Positions 9,926-22,160 of a stretch of 64,000 nt of DNA are shown one piece after another. This DNA comes from Melieria omissa (taxonomy: Eukaryota; Arthropoda; Insecta; Diptera; Ulidiidae). The DNA is taken from positions 39,439,348 to 39,503,347 of the forward strand of contig OZ020268.1 of NCBI GenBank assembly GCA_963971225.1. Direction: 5' to 3'. The first letter of the stretch is position 1; every line of letters starts with the position of its first letter. The notes under the pieces were generated by a model that was not told the DNA's origin, did no database searches, and saw only the letters and a list, made by a program, of their open reading frames with translations. The position numbers and the translations under genes are program-made.

Positions 9926-11110
9926 ACCAATCACTCGAAATACAGATAATACTTGTAAAAATAAAATAAAAGCAAAGAAAGATTACATATAAGCACAGAG
10001 TGGCCATAATCATAGAAAAGACTAGCAAGAGAAACCTGATCGATTTAAATATTTGAATCTTCTATGAAACTTGTTGAAGAAAAAGAAGGGCAGAAAATGT
10101 TGAAAAACAAGTCAGCCTTCTCGAGATGATAGGGCCTCCTCAACTTGGCCCTTTCACCGGAGACACGGCCTTCCTGTTTGTCGTCGACCTCCTCGAACTA
10201 CCCCATCGAACACCTTTTTCGCCGGAGCTTCCGAAAAGTTAAAATCAGATTGAAATAAATAATAATAAGAAGAAGAGACAATTTCTGTTCTTATAGATTA
10301 AAGACAAAGTCTAACACGGCTTTAGAATAGCTAAATGCTTTTCTTCCTCTTTTTATGACCTCTTTTTAAACCAGTAAAGGTGTAAATATCCAGTAAATAT
10401 TATTGACGAGCGGGTCTTGAAGACTGTATCGAGGATACTTTATAGTTTAAAAATGGGCAAAACTATTCATAAGAATTACAAACCTTGAACATCAGACCAG
10501 ATCATAAAGCTAGACAGGTCCATTAGGTTTAAGCTAGGAAAACCAAATGAAATCAGATGAATAGAAAAAGAGAAGACCAAGAAAACTTTATTCCTTTGCT
10601 TGGCTTTACTAACTTGTCACTGACTTCCTGCCTTTTGTAAAACTCTTTTTCCAAGTGCCTTCTTCAGTTAGTTACACCAAGCCATGTTTTCAAAGAAGAT
10701 GATCTGTCATGATCTGTGTCTCGTCATTCAATATGTATTTTTCATTTAACCAAGGTTTCATAAAAAATTAATGTGACTAGTCCCAGTTGACACTAAACTC
10801 ATATCAAATCTAACAAAATCAGAGTAACGAGTAACCCAGGGCCTCTAGTATGAGAAGCCGAGAACCCAAGTAACTAGTTTTGTTGAAAAGACTTGAAAGT
10901 AAGACCAGACAAAGTTATTGATTGAGTTTAATTATTTCCATTAATGATCTGGGTCAGTTCTATTGTTGCAGTAAGCTTCGGACAAAATCAGATAAGAATA
11001 GTGATTTTTTCGCTTATTGAGATAAATTTTGTTCCGAAAAGCACTCAAAAAACTAAAAAATGTAAAACAGTAAAAACTGTAGGTTTCATAAATTTGTTGT
11101 AGATAGATTT
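9926..11110. other. AT-rich stretch with no recognised feature
   Basis: I see no coding frame with a recognisable domain. The segment near 10130-10220 (GGCCCTTTCACCGGAGACACGG...CGCCGGAGCTTCC) is locally GC-richer and may be a transposon scrap. A similar CGCCGGAG word occurs near 30041, but this is too little to classify. Confidence 0.5.
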
Positions 11111-11114
11111 CTTG

Positions 11115-12095
11115 CGGTGTTGCCACATCAGGAGATTTTCTGCTAGATTAAGGAGATTCTTGGCCTTTTAGGATAATTTTTAGGAGGAAGAACTGTGTAG
11201 GAAAAACTTTAGGAGATTTTGATGGTGATGCATTTGACATTATTAGTGGCACTGAAACCTTGAATATTGAAAGCTAAAGTGTCTTATTTAATTTAATTAA
11301 ATTGTATGCTTGAAAGTGTTTCACTTCCGTAATAAGTGAGGGAAGGTTACGAAAGCAAATTGCATACCAATCTAAATTTTTATATGTCTCGGTTGTGTAA
11401 GTTGTTTTTAAGCTAAATCTGAATGAATAAAAGACTTCATTAAAAAAATTGATTTTTTGATGAGAAACAATTTTAGTAATTTTCTTTTATAAATAAAATA
11501 TTTGAAGATTTTTAAAATTCTTGGAAGGAAATTTCAGTTTTTTGTTTAATATAGGAGAAAGTCATTTCAGGAATATGGCAACACTGGTGTCTTCCATACG
11601 TTACTGTAGGTTTCTTCTATCCGTAAAAAATTCTGAGTACTGAAAAAAGTACATATTTTAATTTTTTGACCAGAAACAACTTTAGTAATTTTCTTTTATA
11701 AAAAAATTTTGGGAGGAAGTTTGAATTTTTTTTAAGATATAAGAGAAAGTCATTTAGGTATCTGGCAACACTGGTGTCTTCCATACGATGCTGTAGGTTT
11801 CTTCTATACGTATAAAAATTCTGAGCACAGTGCGAATGGCTCTGCGAAGTCAAACCTTGGTCTCAGAATTGGGCTGTGATAAATAGGCTGAAAAAAATTA
11901 TATATTTTAATTTTTTTAAGAGAAACAGTTTTAGTCATTTTCTTTTATAAAAAAATTTTGGGAGATTTTTTAAATTTTTGGGAGGAAATTTAAGCTTTTA
12001 TTAAGATATAAGAGAAAGTTGCTTCAAATGTCTGGCAACACTGGTTCCATAGGTTCTGTAGGTTTCTTGTGTCTCTGTGAAGTGTCTCTGGAATG
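11115..12095. repeat. hAT-like miniature element with tandemly amplified right half
   Basis: The left end (GGTGTTGCCACATCAGGAGATT, from 11117) and the following AAGGAGATTC.TGGCC segment match the start of the MITE at 33188-33359. The right end TGGCAACACTGG occurs three times, at 11576, 11763 and 12033. Each is preceded by a similar unit (ATTTTCTTTTATAAA, a GGGAGGAA-like box, then ATA..AGAGAAAGT). Two of the three are followed by GTGTCTTCCATACG and all by TGTAGGTTTCTT. The element therefore seems to have been extended by tandem duplication of its right part. It has no coding capacity. Confidence 0.65.
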
Positions 12096-15005
12096 AATCA
12101 ATCAGAAAACTTCTGTTGGCAAAATTTTCATGATGTTCTAAAATAAAAATTCACACTGATTAGTTTAGATTAGATTAGAGGGAAAGAGAGAGAAAAATGT
12201 TCGAAGAAATGTTTAACTGACTCTGAGGCTTTTGGAGGCTCGACTTTTATGGTTGTACGCAATGAATTTTTGGGGGATGAGCTCTAATGCAATTCCGATG
12301 CATCAGCCAGAATTTTCTCTACACACTTTCAACTCTGAATCTGGCGAGGACTCCAATTATTTACATATGCATCCTTTCCAAAGCGTCCCCTCATCAATAT
12401 GTCTGTCTCTTTCTAGTTCGTAAAGGAGTTCACTTTCGTTGATCACAAGTTGAACTCAACTGTGAAATCGCTGGATAAAATATTTAAGAACTGCTCTGAT
12501 AATAGTTGCAGTAAATTTCAGCCAGTTTGAAAAACGATAAATTTAGCTAAAAGCACAATAAAAGCGCAAAATTATTGCACACTTTTCTATACTGCAAAGC
12601 CACACACACACATAAACACAAACACACACATGCGAGCGCGGGAAGGTGCAGCTGAGCGCATCGATGGCAGCATAAATAATTCATATTTGATTATGGCTGC
12701 GAATAAATTTCGATCTAATTCCGAAAAATCACGACACAATGCGCTGCAAACGCAAACAAGGCGGCAACAACAACGACGAAAACAACGCACGACATTCGCT
12801 GTGGCATTGAGGAAGTGCAGTACAACGAGTTGGCGGTGGCGGCGGCATCATGCGGCATGTGGCGACTGGTGCATGATCGTGTCGCCGTCGTCAGCTGAAG
12901 ATGCGACGACGCAGATTGAGTTCGCACAATGTGCCACGGCGCGTTGCTGTGACCCGGCGGCGGCGACGGCTGACTGACGACGAACGAATGTTGCGGCGGC
13001 GCAGTTTGGCAAATTACGAAATTATTTTTTTAGTTACGCTGCGCGCAGATTGTTGCGCAGCTCGAGCAGGTTTTGGCGAGCCGAGGGTCAGGCGGGGAGG
13101 GGAGTGTGCGAGTTGAAGCAGCGGCTGGTGGATGGCGATACGGTGGTGATGGCAGTGACAGTGTCAGGTCGCGACGACCCGCTGCGTAGTTGTCAAAGAG
13201 TTTTGACGCTGACAACGCACGAAAGGTCGCCGTGTTGTCAAGAGCACTTCGAGCATTGCCGAGTGTCATGAAACGTTCTCTACATTCTCTACATGGCAAT
13301 GTAGATAATGCAAGAGACGAGCGTCGCTCACTGTTGTTGGTTGTTGACCGTTGGCGCTTCACAGTTGGCAGTTGGCACGATCGCCAACGGTTGACTGGCT
13401 GCCTGCCGCCACATGCGTCCAGCCAAAGCGCTGAATTGGTGCGCAGCTAAAAGCGGCAAATGATGCCTTCGCGCACGAAACAAAAACAACAACGCTAAAT
13501 CACGACTTTCTCTTGTGCGCGCCGCACATAAATGCGTGCCACATGGATTATGTTGCACTCAGCCACCACCACTGCACCACCACCACAACCGCCAACTGTT
13601 CATGCAACTAGAAAAGAATGCGTTTTAATTTAATTTGGCAAAGCCAAAGCAAAAAGAAGAAGAAGCAGCATCAGCAGTCAACAGAGCCTGCGCGCATTTT
13701 ATGCGTTCGAGAGGCCTTTGTGTGGCAAGGCTATGTGGCAAGGAGGCAGGTACGAGAACGTACGAACCGTACGTTGACTGTGTTGCACGCCTAGTTGCGC
13801 CTTAGGAAAATTGGCGCAAATAAAACGGCAGAAAATGAAGCGTGTTGAATGCAACATGAACGCCTTCGCATGAAAATCGCATTTGTTGTGTGTGTTGTTG
13901 TTGTTTGTGGTGGATTACTTTTTGCCCATTTGTTGGTTTCTTTAGTTTTGTGCTTTTTTTTGGTGGTATTTTTTGAAGACGTGACTTTTCTGCGAGTTAT
14001 GAAAAATTCAGTTCACACACACACACACACATACAAACAGCCCAGAGAGACATTGAAACGTCGCTGTTTGCGTCACGCAGCAAGTGCTTCGCTTGCTTTG
14101 GGGCACAGCAAAATGCGCTGCCGCCGCCATTGCCACCACCGCCTTCTCACGTTTTTTCGGCAGCGTCGTCGTTCTTCCGGCCCCCGCTGATTGCCAGCTC
14201 CCCCCGTGTTGCATCCATCCACCCACCCAGCCCAGTCAACTGCCAAGGCGCAGCGCGCACCCAGTAGGCATCATCATGCCTCAACGTGGCCTCAACTGTT
14301 CCTCAGCCCCCACTTCCCTTCATTCCAACAAGGAGTCATCGCCCGTTGTGGTTATTGTTGTTGTTGCAGGCACTTTGCTGCACGCAGAGCACGCATTTTC
14401 AGCGTGAAATGCAATTTTTGCGCTGGAGGAATTTCGATTGCGCCGCGCATGCGCAATGCGTTTACTTGCTGCTCGTTGGCTTTGTATCTGTGTGTGTGTG
14501 TGTTTCTCGTAATAATTTCGCTTAAAAAAAATGGTAAAAAAACTGCAAATAGCCAAGCAGTCAACTGGCAACGGCCGCTTTGGCGTCGTGCTGCTGTTGC
14601 TGCTTTGGCGCGGCGGGCGCTGCAGTTGCGGTAACGCACGCTCACGCAAATCACGCATCTTCCGCCCGCACCGCCCTCCACTCAACTGCAGCTGTTTTGC
14701 CAATTCTTGTGCCTTCTGCAATTTGGCTGCTGCTTTTAGTGTTTTCTTGTCATTTTTGTTGTTGTTATAATGTGAACTTTGCTGCCAGGCCAAATTGTGG
14801 CCTCGCAACATGTGCCGCTGCGGCAATTTTTTTATTTTTGCAATTCAGGTTGGTTGATTTTGTTAATTTTTATTTATTTATTTATTCGAGGTGTTTTTTT
14901 TTTTCTTTTTTTTGGAATTTTTACTTATTTGTTTGATATTGTTGTTGTAGTTTTAAACGCTCGTTTAGTTTAGATTTTCTCTGCTACATACTTCTTCGAT
15001 TTATT
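12096..15005. other. Noncoding stretch, GC-richer at 12.6-14.8 kb, with (CA)n and (GTT)n
   Basis: CA/GT runs lie near 12600-12630, 14013-14031 and 14490-14502, with scattered CAACAA/GTTGTT. The 12800-13100 and 14080-14700 parts are rich in GCGGC/GCCGC words. Several long overlapping frames on both strands are low-complexity (Ala/Arg/Cys/Ser) and have no domain. Promoter or untranslated-exon content is possible but not demonstrable. Confidence 0.6.
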
Positions 15006-15009
15006 TGAT

Positions 15010-16340
15010 CGTAATTTGATATATTTTCATGCATATTTAATATCTCAGAAGCGATTTTCATGACTTTTGATGACTTTTAAATAACATTTAATTTTGTATA
15101 TTCTGAAGTACATTTCATACCTTCATATATTAGTTTGATGGCTTCTAAAGTTAATTTGATGTGTCCTGAAGTCATTGACACTATTCTAAGTAACATTTGA
15201 TGCCTTCTGAAATCATGTTGATGACTTCTAAGGTTTATTTGATGCATCCTAAAGTCATTCAAACTATTCTAAGTGACATTTGATGCCTTCTGAAATCATT
15301 TTGATGACTTCTAAAGTTAATTTGATGCCTCTTGAAATCATTTTGAGTGCTCTGAAGATTAACTAAAGTGCTTCTGTAGCTCATTTGATGAATTCTGAAG
15401 CATGTTTGATGGCTTAAAAAGTATATTTTATGTCTTCTTAAGTAAATTTGACTATTCTGAGTATCAGTGTACAGATGTACTTTGAAGAATATTTGATGAC
15501 TTTGAAGACTGTTTGATGCTTTCTGAAATGTATTTGATGTTTTAAAATTTTCAGTTTCGGACATTTGAAGTACATTTTATAACTTATAAGTTAGTTTGAT
15601 GTCTTTTTAAGTGCATTTAAACAGTCTGAAGGTCTTTCGCTGTGATTTGAAATACATTTGACTATTCTGAAGACTGTTTTATACTTCCGAGAATACATTT
15701 GGCATTTATAAAAAATAATTTGATGACTTCTGAAATTAATGCTGAAGTAAATTACACTATTTTGAATAACATTTGATGCCTTCTGAAATCGTTTTGAGAG
15801 CTCTGGACATTATTTGAAGTGTTTATGATTCTTTTGTAGATCAGTTTATGTATTCTGAAGCATGCTTGATAGCTCCAAAAGTTGATTTGATGTCTTCTGA
15901 AGTCAATTTTACTATTTTGAGTATCAGTTGATGTACTTTAAAGATTATTTGAGGTCTCTAAAGATTGTTCGATACTTTCCAAAATGTATTTGACGTCTTG
16001 AAATATTTATTTTGGACATTTGAAGTAAATTTTATAACCTTTCAAGTTAGTTTGATGTCTTCTGAATCATATTTTAATTATTTTGAGTATCAGTTGATGT
16101 TATATGACGATTGTTTGATGCTTTTTGAAATAAATTTTACGTCTTAAAAGGTTAAATTTCGTACCTTTTCTAACTTTGTGAGCTAGTGTGAAGTCTTCTG
16201 AATAAATTTGAATAACCTGAATGTCTTTTTTTTGTTTGCTACACTACATTTTACTACTGTTTTAAACTTTCTGGAATACGTTTTCCATTTACAGAAATTT
16301 CTATGATAGTGTTACGAAAATTAGTTCTCTATACGCTTAT
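15010..16340. repeat. Nested minisatellite (about 25-30-bp unit, about 0.46-kb higher-order period)
   Basis: The basic unit is close to TTTGATG(A/C)CTTCTGAAATCAT and is repeated with many substitutions. A larger pattern also repeats: the block starting GACTATTCTGAGTATCAG at about 15449 returns as ACTATTTTGAGTATCAGTTG at about 15911 and partly again near 16078. A third scale (about 90 bp) links 15180 and 15272. Minus-strand frames give His-Gln-rich peptides that reflect the repeat only. Confidence 0.85.
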
Positions 16341-17990
16341 TTCGGATCTCTGGATTGTGCTTGAAAAATAAAACCACTTCAATTATTCAGCGAAAACGCA
16401 GTCAAAAACCAGCAATCACTTTATTTACAAATTTATACTTGTTTGGCTTTACACTTTCGACTACTTATTGGACTATTGCATGTTTTCCCTTTGCTTGCTC
16501 GAATCAGACTCGTCCTCTGCGCTGCATTCGGCTGCCTTTTCTACAGAGCCACAGCGACAGAATGCCTCATCGTTACAATAGGCTTTTTTTGCTTTTGTAC
16601 TTTTTTCATTTTTCGTTCCTTCATCGTTGTATTTTTCTTATTTATTGACTAGTTTTCTTTCTCTTTCCAATGTTTTTTCCATTCTTCTTCTGAATTTTCT
16701 CTCCTTAACCGTCGTGTTCTTCTTGGATTTTAACTTCTGTACTCTCAAATATTTTTAATTTAGTTTATTCATATTTTTGCTTCAAGTGTGTTTTTTCCGC
16801 TTCATTCATGTGCTCCTTTAATGTTTTTGATTTTTTCATTTTTTTTAATCGTTATATTAACTTCTTCACTACTACTCATTTGCCCAGAACAATCACGGAA
16901 TGCGGCAATTTACTCAAACAGAACTTAACCTCAAATACTTGAAATCTCAACACCGAACCACTCTTTCAAGGCTGCTATTGTTTTTGTTTTTAATTAACTA
17001 TAACAAAAAATTGAAAATTGCACTGATTTGAATTTTGCTTTGTTGGTTTTGTCTGCTCATTAACATTGACTACGAGAGACGCGTGTCCGAACGCCATCAA
17101 CTGCCACAATTAATTTCGTGTTAAATATTTTCAACTAACCACAATAGGCCACCGCAGCAGCAGATTTTCTTTCCTTCTAGTTTGATGCGAATCGCTCGAG
17201 CCGGCGCGATTTCATTTGCAGTCAATTATGAAACGATTATGAATAATCACACACATGCACACCAACACAGCGAAATGTACTCAAACACACACACAAAAAC
17301 ACACAACTACATTCACGACTGTAAAACAAATTCGCAACTTGTTGCACGATACGCTTTCGACAGCTTGTCTTTTTCTTCTTCTTCAATGCTTCTTTCCGCT
17401 TGTGTTGCCACTTCCACTGCTTTATCGTCGTTTTCTTTTTTGTTTTTAAATTCATATAATTTTTTACTCGTAATTTTCAAGTTGCATTCATTAATTTTTC
17501 CGCATTCATTAATTTTCCTGTATGTTTTTTTTTGTGGTCTTGTTGTGTAGTTGTTGTTGTCGTATGATGGATTTCTTTATTTTTGTTGCGCATTAATTTC
17601 TTTTAAATTGCATTTTAAATAATTACTACATGTTTTGCTGCGGAATTAATGATCCGACGTGTGTTTGACAAGCCCACAAAACACCCATGGGGCGTGGCCT
17701 GACGCGCAAAGCCACAATCAATCAACTGCACTGACGAGGAAGTGTTTCTATGCGCGTCCCGCCCTCTGATAAGCGACACGAAAACCACCACAGACCCATT
17801 AGACCCGCACAAGTTCGTCGCTAAAAGGGGCCGCTGTAAAAATGTCAGAGAAAAGATAAAGAAAAATCAGTGTTTGTCTTTAAGAAACTTTCATATAAAA
17901 TGTTGAATGCTTCATAGGCGGATAAAACTTATTCATGGGTGGTGTAACATACAAATGGTGTTGTATGATACAGTATGAGTGAGGCTAATA
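16341..17990. other. No recognised feature
   Basis: This is AT-rich, T-biased sequence to 17150, with a short (CA)n tract near 17283-17305 and a GTTGTTGTT run near 17545-17560. I found no domain-bearing frame and no paired terminal repeats. Confidence 0.5.
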
Positions 17991-17994
17991 GGTC

Positions 17995-18260
17995 TTAGAA
18001 GGGTCTTAGAAGTTGTATGGGACAAAAGAGATGATTCTGGTCCTTATTTGCAAAAAACTTTACCAAGTCCCATTTCAGTTCATCATTGTTAATGAAAGTT
18101 AAACCATTCAAAAAGTTTTGCAAATGGTAATCTGCTGGTGCAAAGTCAGAGCTATATAATGGATCGTGCCATGATAGAATCACCAAAAATGTATGAGGCT
18201 TTGCATTATCGTAGCGCAATGATCTTCTGTCATCTCTTTCGTTCATTGAACTTCTGGTCC
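17995..18260 (-). pseudogene. Mariner transposase relic (C-terminal part)
   Basis: The minus strand encodes a decayed mariner C-terminus: LRYDNAKPHTF (second catalytic aspartate region), then SSDFAPADYHL (last aspartate), then a tail of the form FLNGLTFINNDELKWDL. The spacing between the two motifs is shorter than the usual 34 residues, so small deletions have occurred. I could not find terminal inverted repeats around it. It is an old fragment unrelated in sequence to the mariner at 8849 beyond family level. Confidence 0.75.
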
Positions 18261-18960
18261 TTACAGTAAGAAACTAAACTAAATCTGATCATTATTTCTA
18301 GTCAATGATCCTTTCCAAGTTCGAAATAACTGTAGTCTGATGGATGTGACATCAATTCCCAACCAATCTCCAATAATTTTCTAGTCATCAATGACGAGAC
18401 TCACACATTCTTCTTTATTCTTGTGGTGAAAACACGAATCCTTAGTGATTGCTGTTCTATGATTACTTCCTTTAGTTTCGTTAGAAGTTTACAATAAACA
18501 TCTAAGTTGATCGTTTAATTCCTTGAAATATAGAATAAAGGAAAATAATAAAAGCTTTCCAAGTCGATATCGAATGTTTCAATCTGTGAATTAGAAGAGA
18601 AAATACAGTCAATGAATATTTGGGTTTATAAAGTTTTCCATAGCGTCCAAACTTGAATGTGTCAGGATAGTACATTCTATACTGTTCCTTTGTTTTATTC
18701 CCATTCTTTTGTTTATACCTGTACAGCTTAATTTTCTTTTATCTCCATTGAAAATAATCAAACGTTGACGGAGCTGAAAATACTTAGAAACATGGTGGGC
18801 GTCGGTTGATGAAGTTTGAATAACAAATGACCTCAAGGTACAAACAGTAAACATATAAATAGGGAGAACACAAGCCCAGAAAGAGTAGGAAAGAATAAGA
18901 TCAGGGATGAATTTGACAGATCACTAAACACAGCACTCAGTAAACAATCCTTTTTCTACT
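18261..18960. other. No recognised feature
   Basis: Mixed AT-rich sequence without repeats, domains or terminal repeats that I can recognise. It may include flanking remains of the mariner relic at 17995-18260. Confidence 0.45.
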
Positions 18961-18964
18961 CGTA

Positions 18965-20740
18965 ATTATCTTTATTTTTATTCTCCTTAGTTTGACCCCA
19001 TCATCAGTTAATTATTATTCTTATATTTATACTTGTCTTCATCCCTATACCAATCTTCATTTTTCCTCTCTTTATATATCTTCAAATTTATATATATATC
19101 TTACTCTTTTTTCCTATTTTCCTTATTTCCTATATGTATACATTTCCTGTATGGATATTCCTACCTGTATCCACTGCGCCATGTCTATCCGTATTCTTAT
19201 TCCTATTTCTATATCTATCCCTCACACAATCATTATCATATTCGTCTTATCCCTTACTCTTTCTTTCTAATCCATATCTTGATTACTAAATTTTCCTTCG
19301 TCTAGTCTTTTTCTTTGTCCTTGACAATTTTTTTCTATTTATCTTTATTCTTATTACAATTTGCTTGATTATTCAAATCATTTTTACATTAATATTTTAC
19401 ATTAATATTTGCTATTATTCTCCTCTTTTCCAACTTTTTTTATTCTTGAGTTTTACTTCGTCATTATCCAGACTTTTATTTGTATCTTTATACTTTTTCA
19501 ACATCTTCCATCTTAATGTTGTGTTATGTCATTCTTATTCTTATCTTATTCTTGTTCTTCTTATTCCATTACCTTCTATTCATCTTTTTCTCTACCCTTC
19601 TTATATCTTGTATCTTATCTTAGTCCCATCTTTCTTACTATTACTTTTATCTAATCTTTTTCTCTATCCTTAACAATCCTTGCTGTTTATCGCTATCTCC
19701 ATAGTTATTCTTATTTCTCTGTCAATAGTTTTAAATTCATATTTATCATCAAACCCTTCATTTTCATCTTTTCTTATTCTTATCTCTTTCTTTTGTTCTC
19801 TTCTATCTCTGTCAATATTTCTACATTCATATTTCATCGGTTTTGATTCTGTCCTTCTTTTTATTTCATCATCATTCAGATCTTTATTGATATCTTCATA
19901 CCTTTTCGAATTCTTATTCTTATCCTTAATGTTGTCTTTTCTTTTTCTTTATGTCATTCTAATCAATATTCTTATTTTTTTCTTTTTCTTCTTAATCCTA
20001 TCACTTTTAACTCATCTTTTTCTGTATTAGTATCTTATCTTTTCTTTACTTATCTGAACTTTGTCTAATCTTTTTCTCTACCCTTAACAATTTCTTTCTA
20101 GTTATCCCTATTTCTTAGTTATCCTTATCACTCTGCACATATTTTAACATTTATATTTGTTTTTGATTCTTTAGTTTTACTTCATCTAACGATGAGATCG
20201 TCAGATCTTTATTGGTATCTTCATACTTTTTCGATTTCTTATTCTTTAATGTTGTCTTTTCTTGTTCTTATTCTTATCTATATCTTTATCCTATTCTTGT
20301 TCTTATTCTTATCTATATCTTTATCCCATTCTTGTTTTTATTCTTATCTACATCTTTACATGTTCTTCTTTTTCCTATCACTTCTAAATCTTCTTTTTCT
20401 CCATCCTTTTTATTATTTCTGTTCTTATGTTTTCTTAATCCTCTCTCCTTCTTTTCCTTTCTCTATTTTACTATAATTTTGTTCTAATCTTTTTCTCTAT
20501 ACTTAACAATTTTTTTCCATTTATCCTTATCTTCTTAAGTGTTTCTTATTTCTCTGCTTATATTTTTTGCATTCATATTTATCATCCTTCTCTCTGTGTA
20601 TCCTTGTGCTTTAACTTTAGTTCATCATCATCATTAGTCAGATTTTTTTTAACTTATATCCTTGTTTTATGCTATTCACATTCTTATCTCTGTATATTCT
20701 TATCCTTTTTTTATTTATCCCAACACATCCTTTTCTCTAT
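18965..20740. repeat. Polypyrimidine (plus strand) low-complexity tract, left part
   Basis: About 1.8 kb of plus-strand sequence is dominated by T and C, built from words such as TTCTTATTCTTATC and TTTTTCTCTA. A longer pattern is also visible: TTTTTCTCTA(T/C)..TTAACAATT recurs near 19660, 20070 and 20490. The tract resumes after the Harbinger insertion at 21943. Frames on the plus strand (Ser/Leu/Phe/Tyr) are artefacts. Confidence 0.9.
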
Positions 20741-21084
20741 CAGTCCTGTTCCAGAATCCGAATCGGATCGGAAATGGATTTGATTCCGACCGTCGGTGTT
20801 CTACATTCCGATTATCGGAAATATTTTCCGATGCAACCCTGTTCTCAAATCCGATTAAGTTCGAACGAATTTGGATCGAAAATTTGGTGTTCTGCATTCC
20901 GATTATCGGAAATTTTTGTCGAAAATAATCCGCTAAACAAAAAGCTGGTGGAATTGAAATCGGAAAGCAGCAAAACCAAAACAAATAACGAAAATGTACG
21001 CAAACAAATGAAACATCGTGTTAAATAAAACTAATAAATTAATTTGTAATCACGGGAAAGCATAAGACTGCTGACCAGAGCAAA

Positions 21085-21267
21085 ATGCTCTTGGATTTTA
21101 TGGAGGAGAATGCGGACATCGCGAAAAGTTTCTGCAAAGGCGACAAAGTCGAATTTGAAAATAAATGGAAGCATTTAACGCAGTCGCTGAACGGACAAGA
21201 ACCACCAACAAAAAGTGTAACGGGGTGGAAAAAAGTGAGAAGTAAATTAAATCAATTCATTTTGTAA
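21085..21267 (+). pseudogene. Myb/SANT-like DNA-binding protein, fragment of Harbinger second gene
   Basis: A 60-aa frame from the ATG at 21085 contains an acidic helical start (LLDFMEENADIAKSF) and the characteristic TKSVTGWKKVRSKL segment. These are typical of the Myb/SANT-like proteins that accompany insect Harbinger transposases and help deliver the transposase to the termini. Full proteins are several hundred residues; the frame ends at TAA right after the DNA-binding core. It is likely truncated by the internal deletion and probably non-functional, although a short DNA-binding peptide cannot be excluded. Confidence 0.7.
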
Positions 21268-21368
21268 AATTTTCTTCAATCATAGACCTGAGTGGATTGG
21301 AAAAGTAAAGTAAGAAGAAAGCTGGCGCATAATAGAAGAGAAGCTTTAGGGACCGGCCGTGGATCTTT

Positions 21369-21587
21369 TTAGAAGCACACACTTTCCGAAATGGAAAAGG
21401 CAGTTGCCTTTTCTACCGATCGTTGATAGCCTCCTTCGGCAAGAATTTGCAAAGCCGTCGCCAATTTCAATTCTGGCGGAATGGAGCATCGCCGAAGAAA
21501 AGGTCTCACTTCGGTGAAGGTCATGTTGAATGCTGCTTTGTTAAAGCGGTACTGAGCAATAAACCTTAAATAGGAAATTTTGAACAT
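21369..21587 (-). pseudogene. Harbinger transposase, N-terminal fragment
   Basis: The minus strand encodes about 70 aa with the recognisable Harbinger N-terminal helix-turn-helix region: VRPFLRRCSIPPELKLATAL followed by LAEGGYQRSVEKATAFSIS. The DDE catalytic domain that should follow is absent; the sequence shifts to the Myb-like gene within about 100 bp. It is a deletion product with no transposase activity of its own. It faces the Myb-like fragment, the usual convergent arrangement in these elements. Confidence 0.78.
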
Positions 21588-21942
21588 AACTGGAATGACT
21601 TGTACTAGTTACGAAGAATCTGGCAATTCCATCGGATTGCTGTGGTCTCGCAAAATTCTCCGCTTTACTTTTTCAACGGCGGACTGCTCGTTCTCAAGGA
21701 ATACTGCCAATAAAATAATCCAACTAATTAAATAAAATAAAAAATTTTACAATTTCCTTTTTCATTTGAACATTAAAAGCAAACAGCTGATTGAAGGTTT
21801 GTTAATTTGCTAACAATCGGATTCGAAATAAACTTCGAATGTGACAATTCCGCTCGGATTGCAGAACACCTCTTCAAATCGGAATCGGATTTAATTCCGA
21901 TTCAAATCCGATTCCGACTCGGATTCTGGAACAGGGCTGTAT

Positions 21943-22100
21943 GCTTCTTTTTTCTTTTTTAAGAAGAGCTTCTTTCTTCGTTTCTTATGGCTATGGTTTT
22001 TTCTTTATTCTTTTTCTCATTCTCATTCCTATCCCTGCCTCTCTCATTATCCTCATCTCCTTGCCCCCATAGTCATTCCTACACCTCCTCTTACTCCCTT
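21943..22100. repeat. Polypyrimidine tract, right part
   Basis: This continues the T/C-rich strand after the Harbinger insertion and ends before the (CA)n run at about 22131-22155. Confidence 0.8.
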
Positions 22101-22121
22101 CTTCGCATCATAACCTAATCA

Positions 22122-22160
<39 letters not shown>

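Larger units (their letters stand above)
20741..21939. mobile_element. PIF/Harbinger DNA transposon, internally deleted
   Basis: This 1199-bp element has long imperfect terminal inverted repeats: it starts CAGTCCTGTTCCAGAATCCG, and its right end is the inverse of CAGCCCTGTTCCAGAATCCG. It is flanked by the 3-bp direct repeat TAT (20738-20740 and 21940-21942). Inside are remnants of both proteins typical of this superfamily: a Myb/SANT-like protein on the plus strand and a transposase N-terminus on the minus strand, converging. The usual Harbinger target is TWA, so TAT is slightly atypical. The left end is tandemly duplicated. The pyrimidine tract on both sides shows the insertion is younger than the tract. 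Confidence 0.88.
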
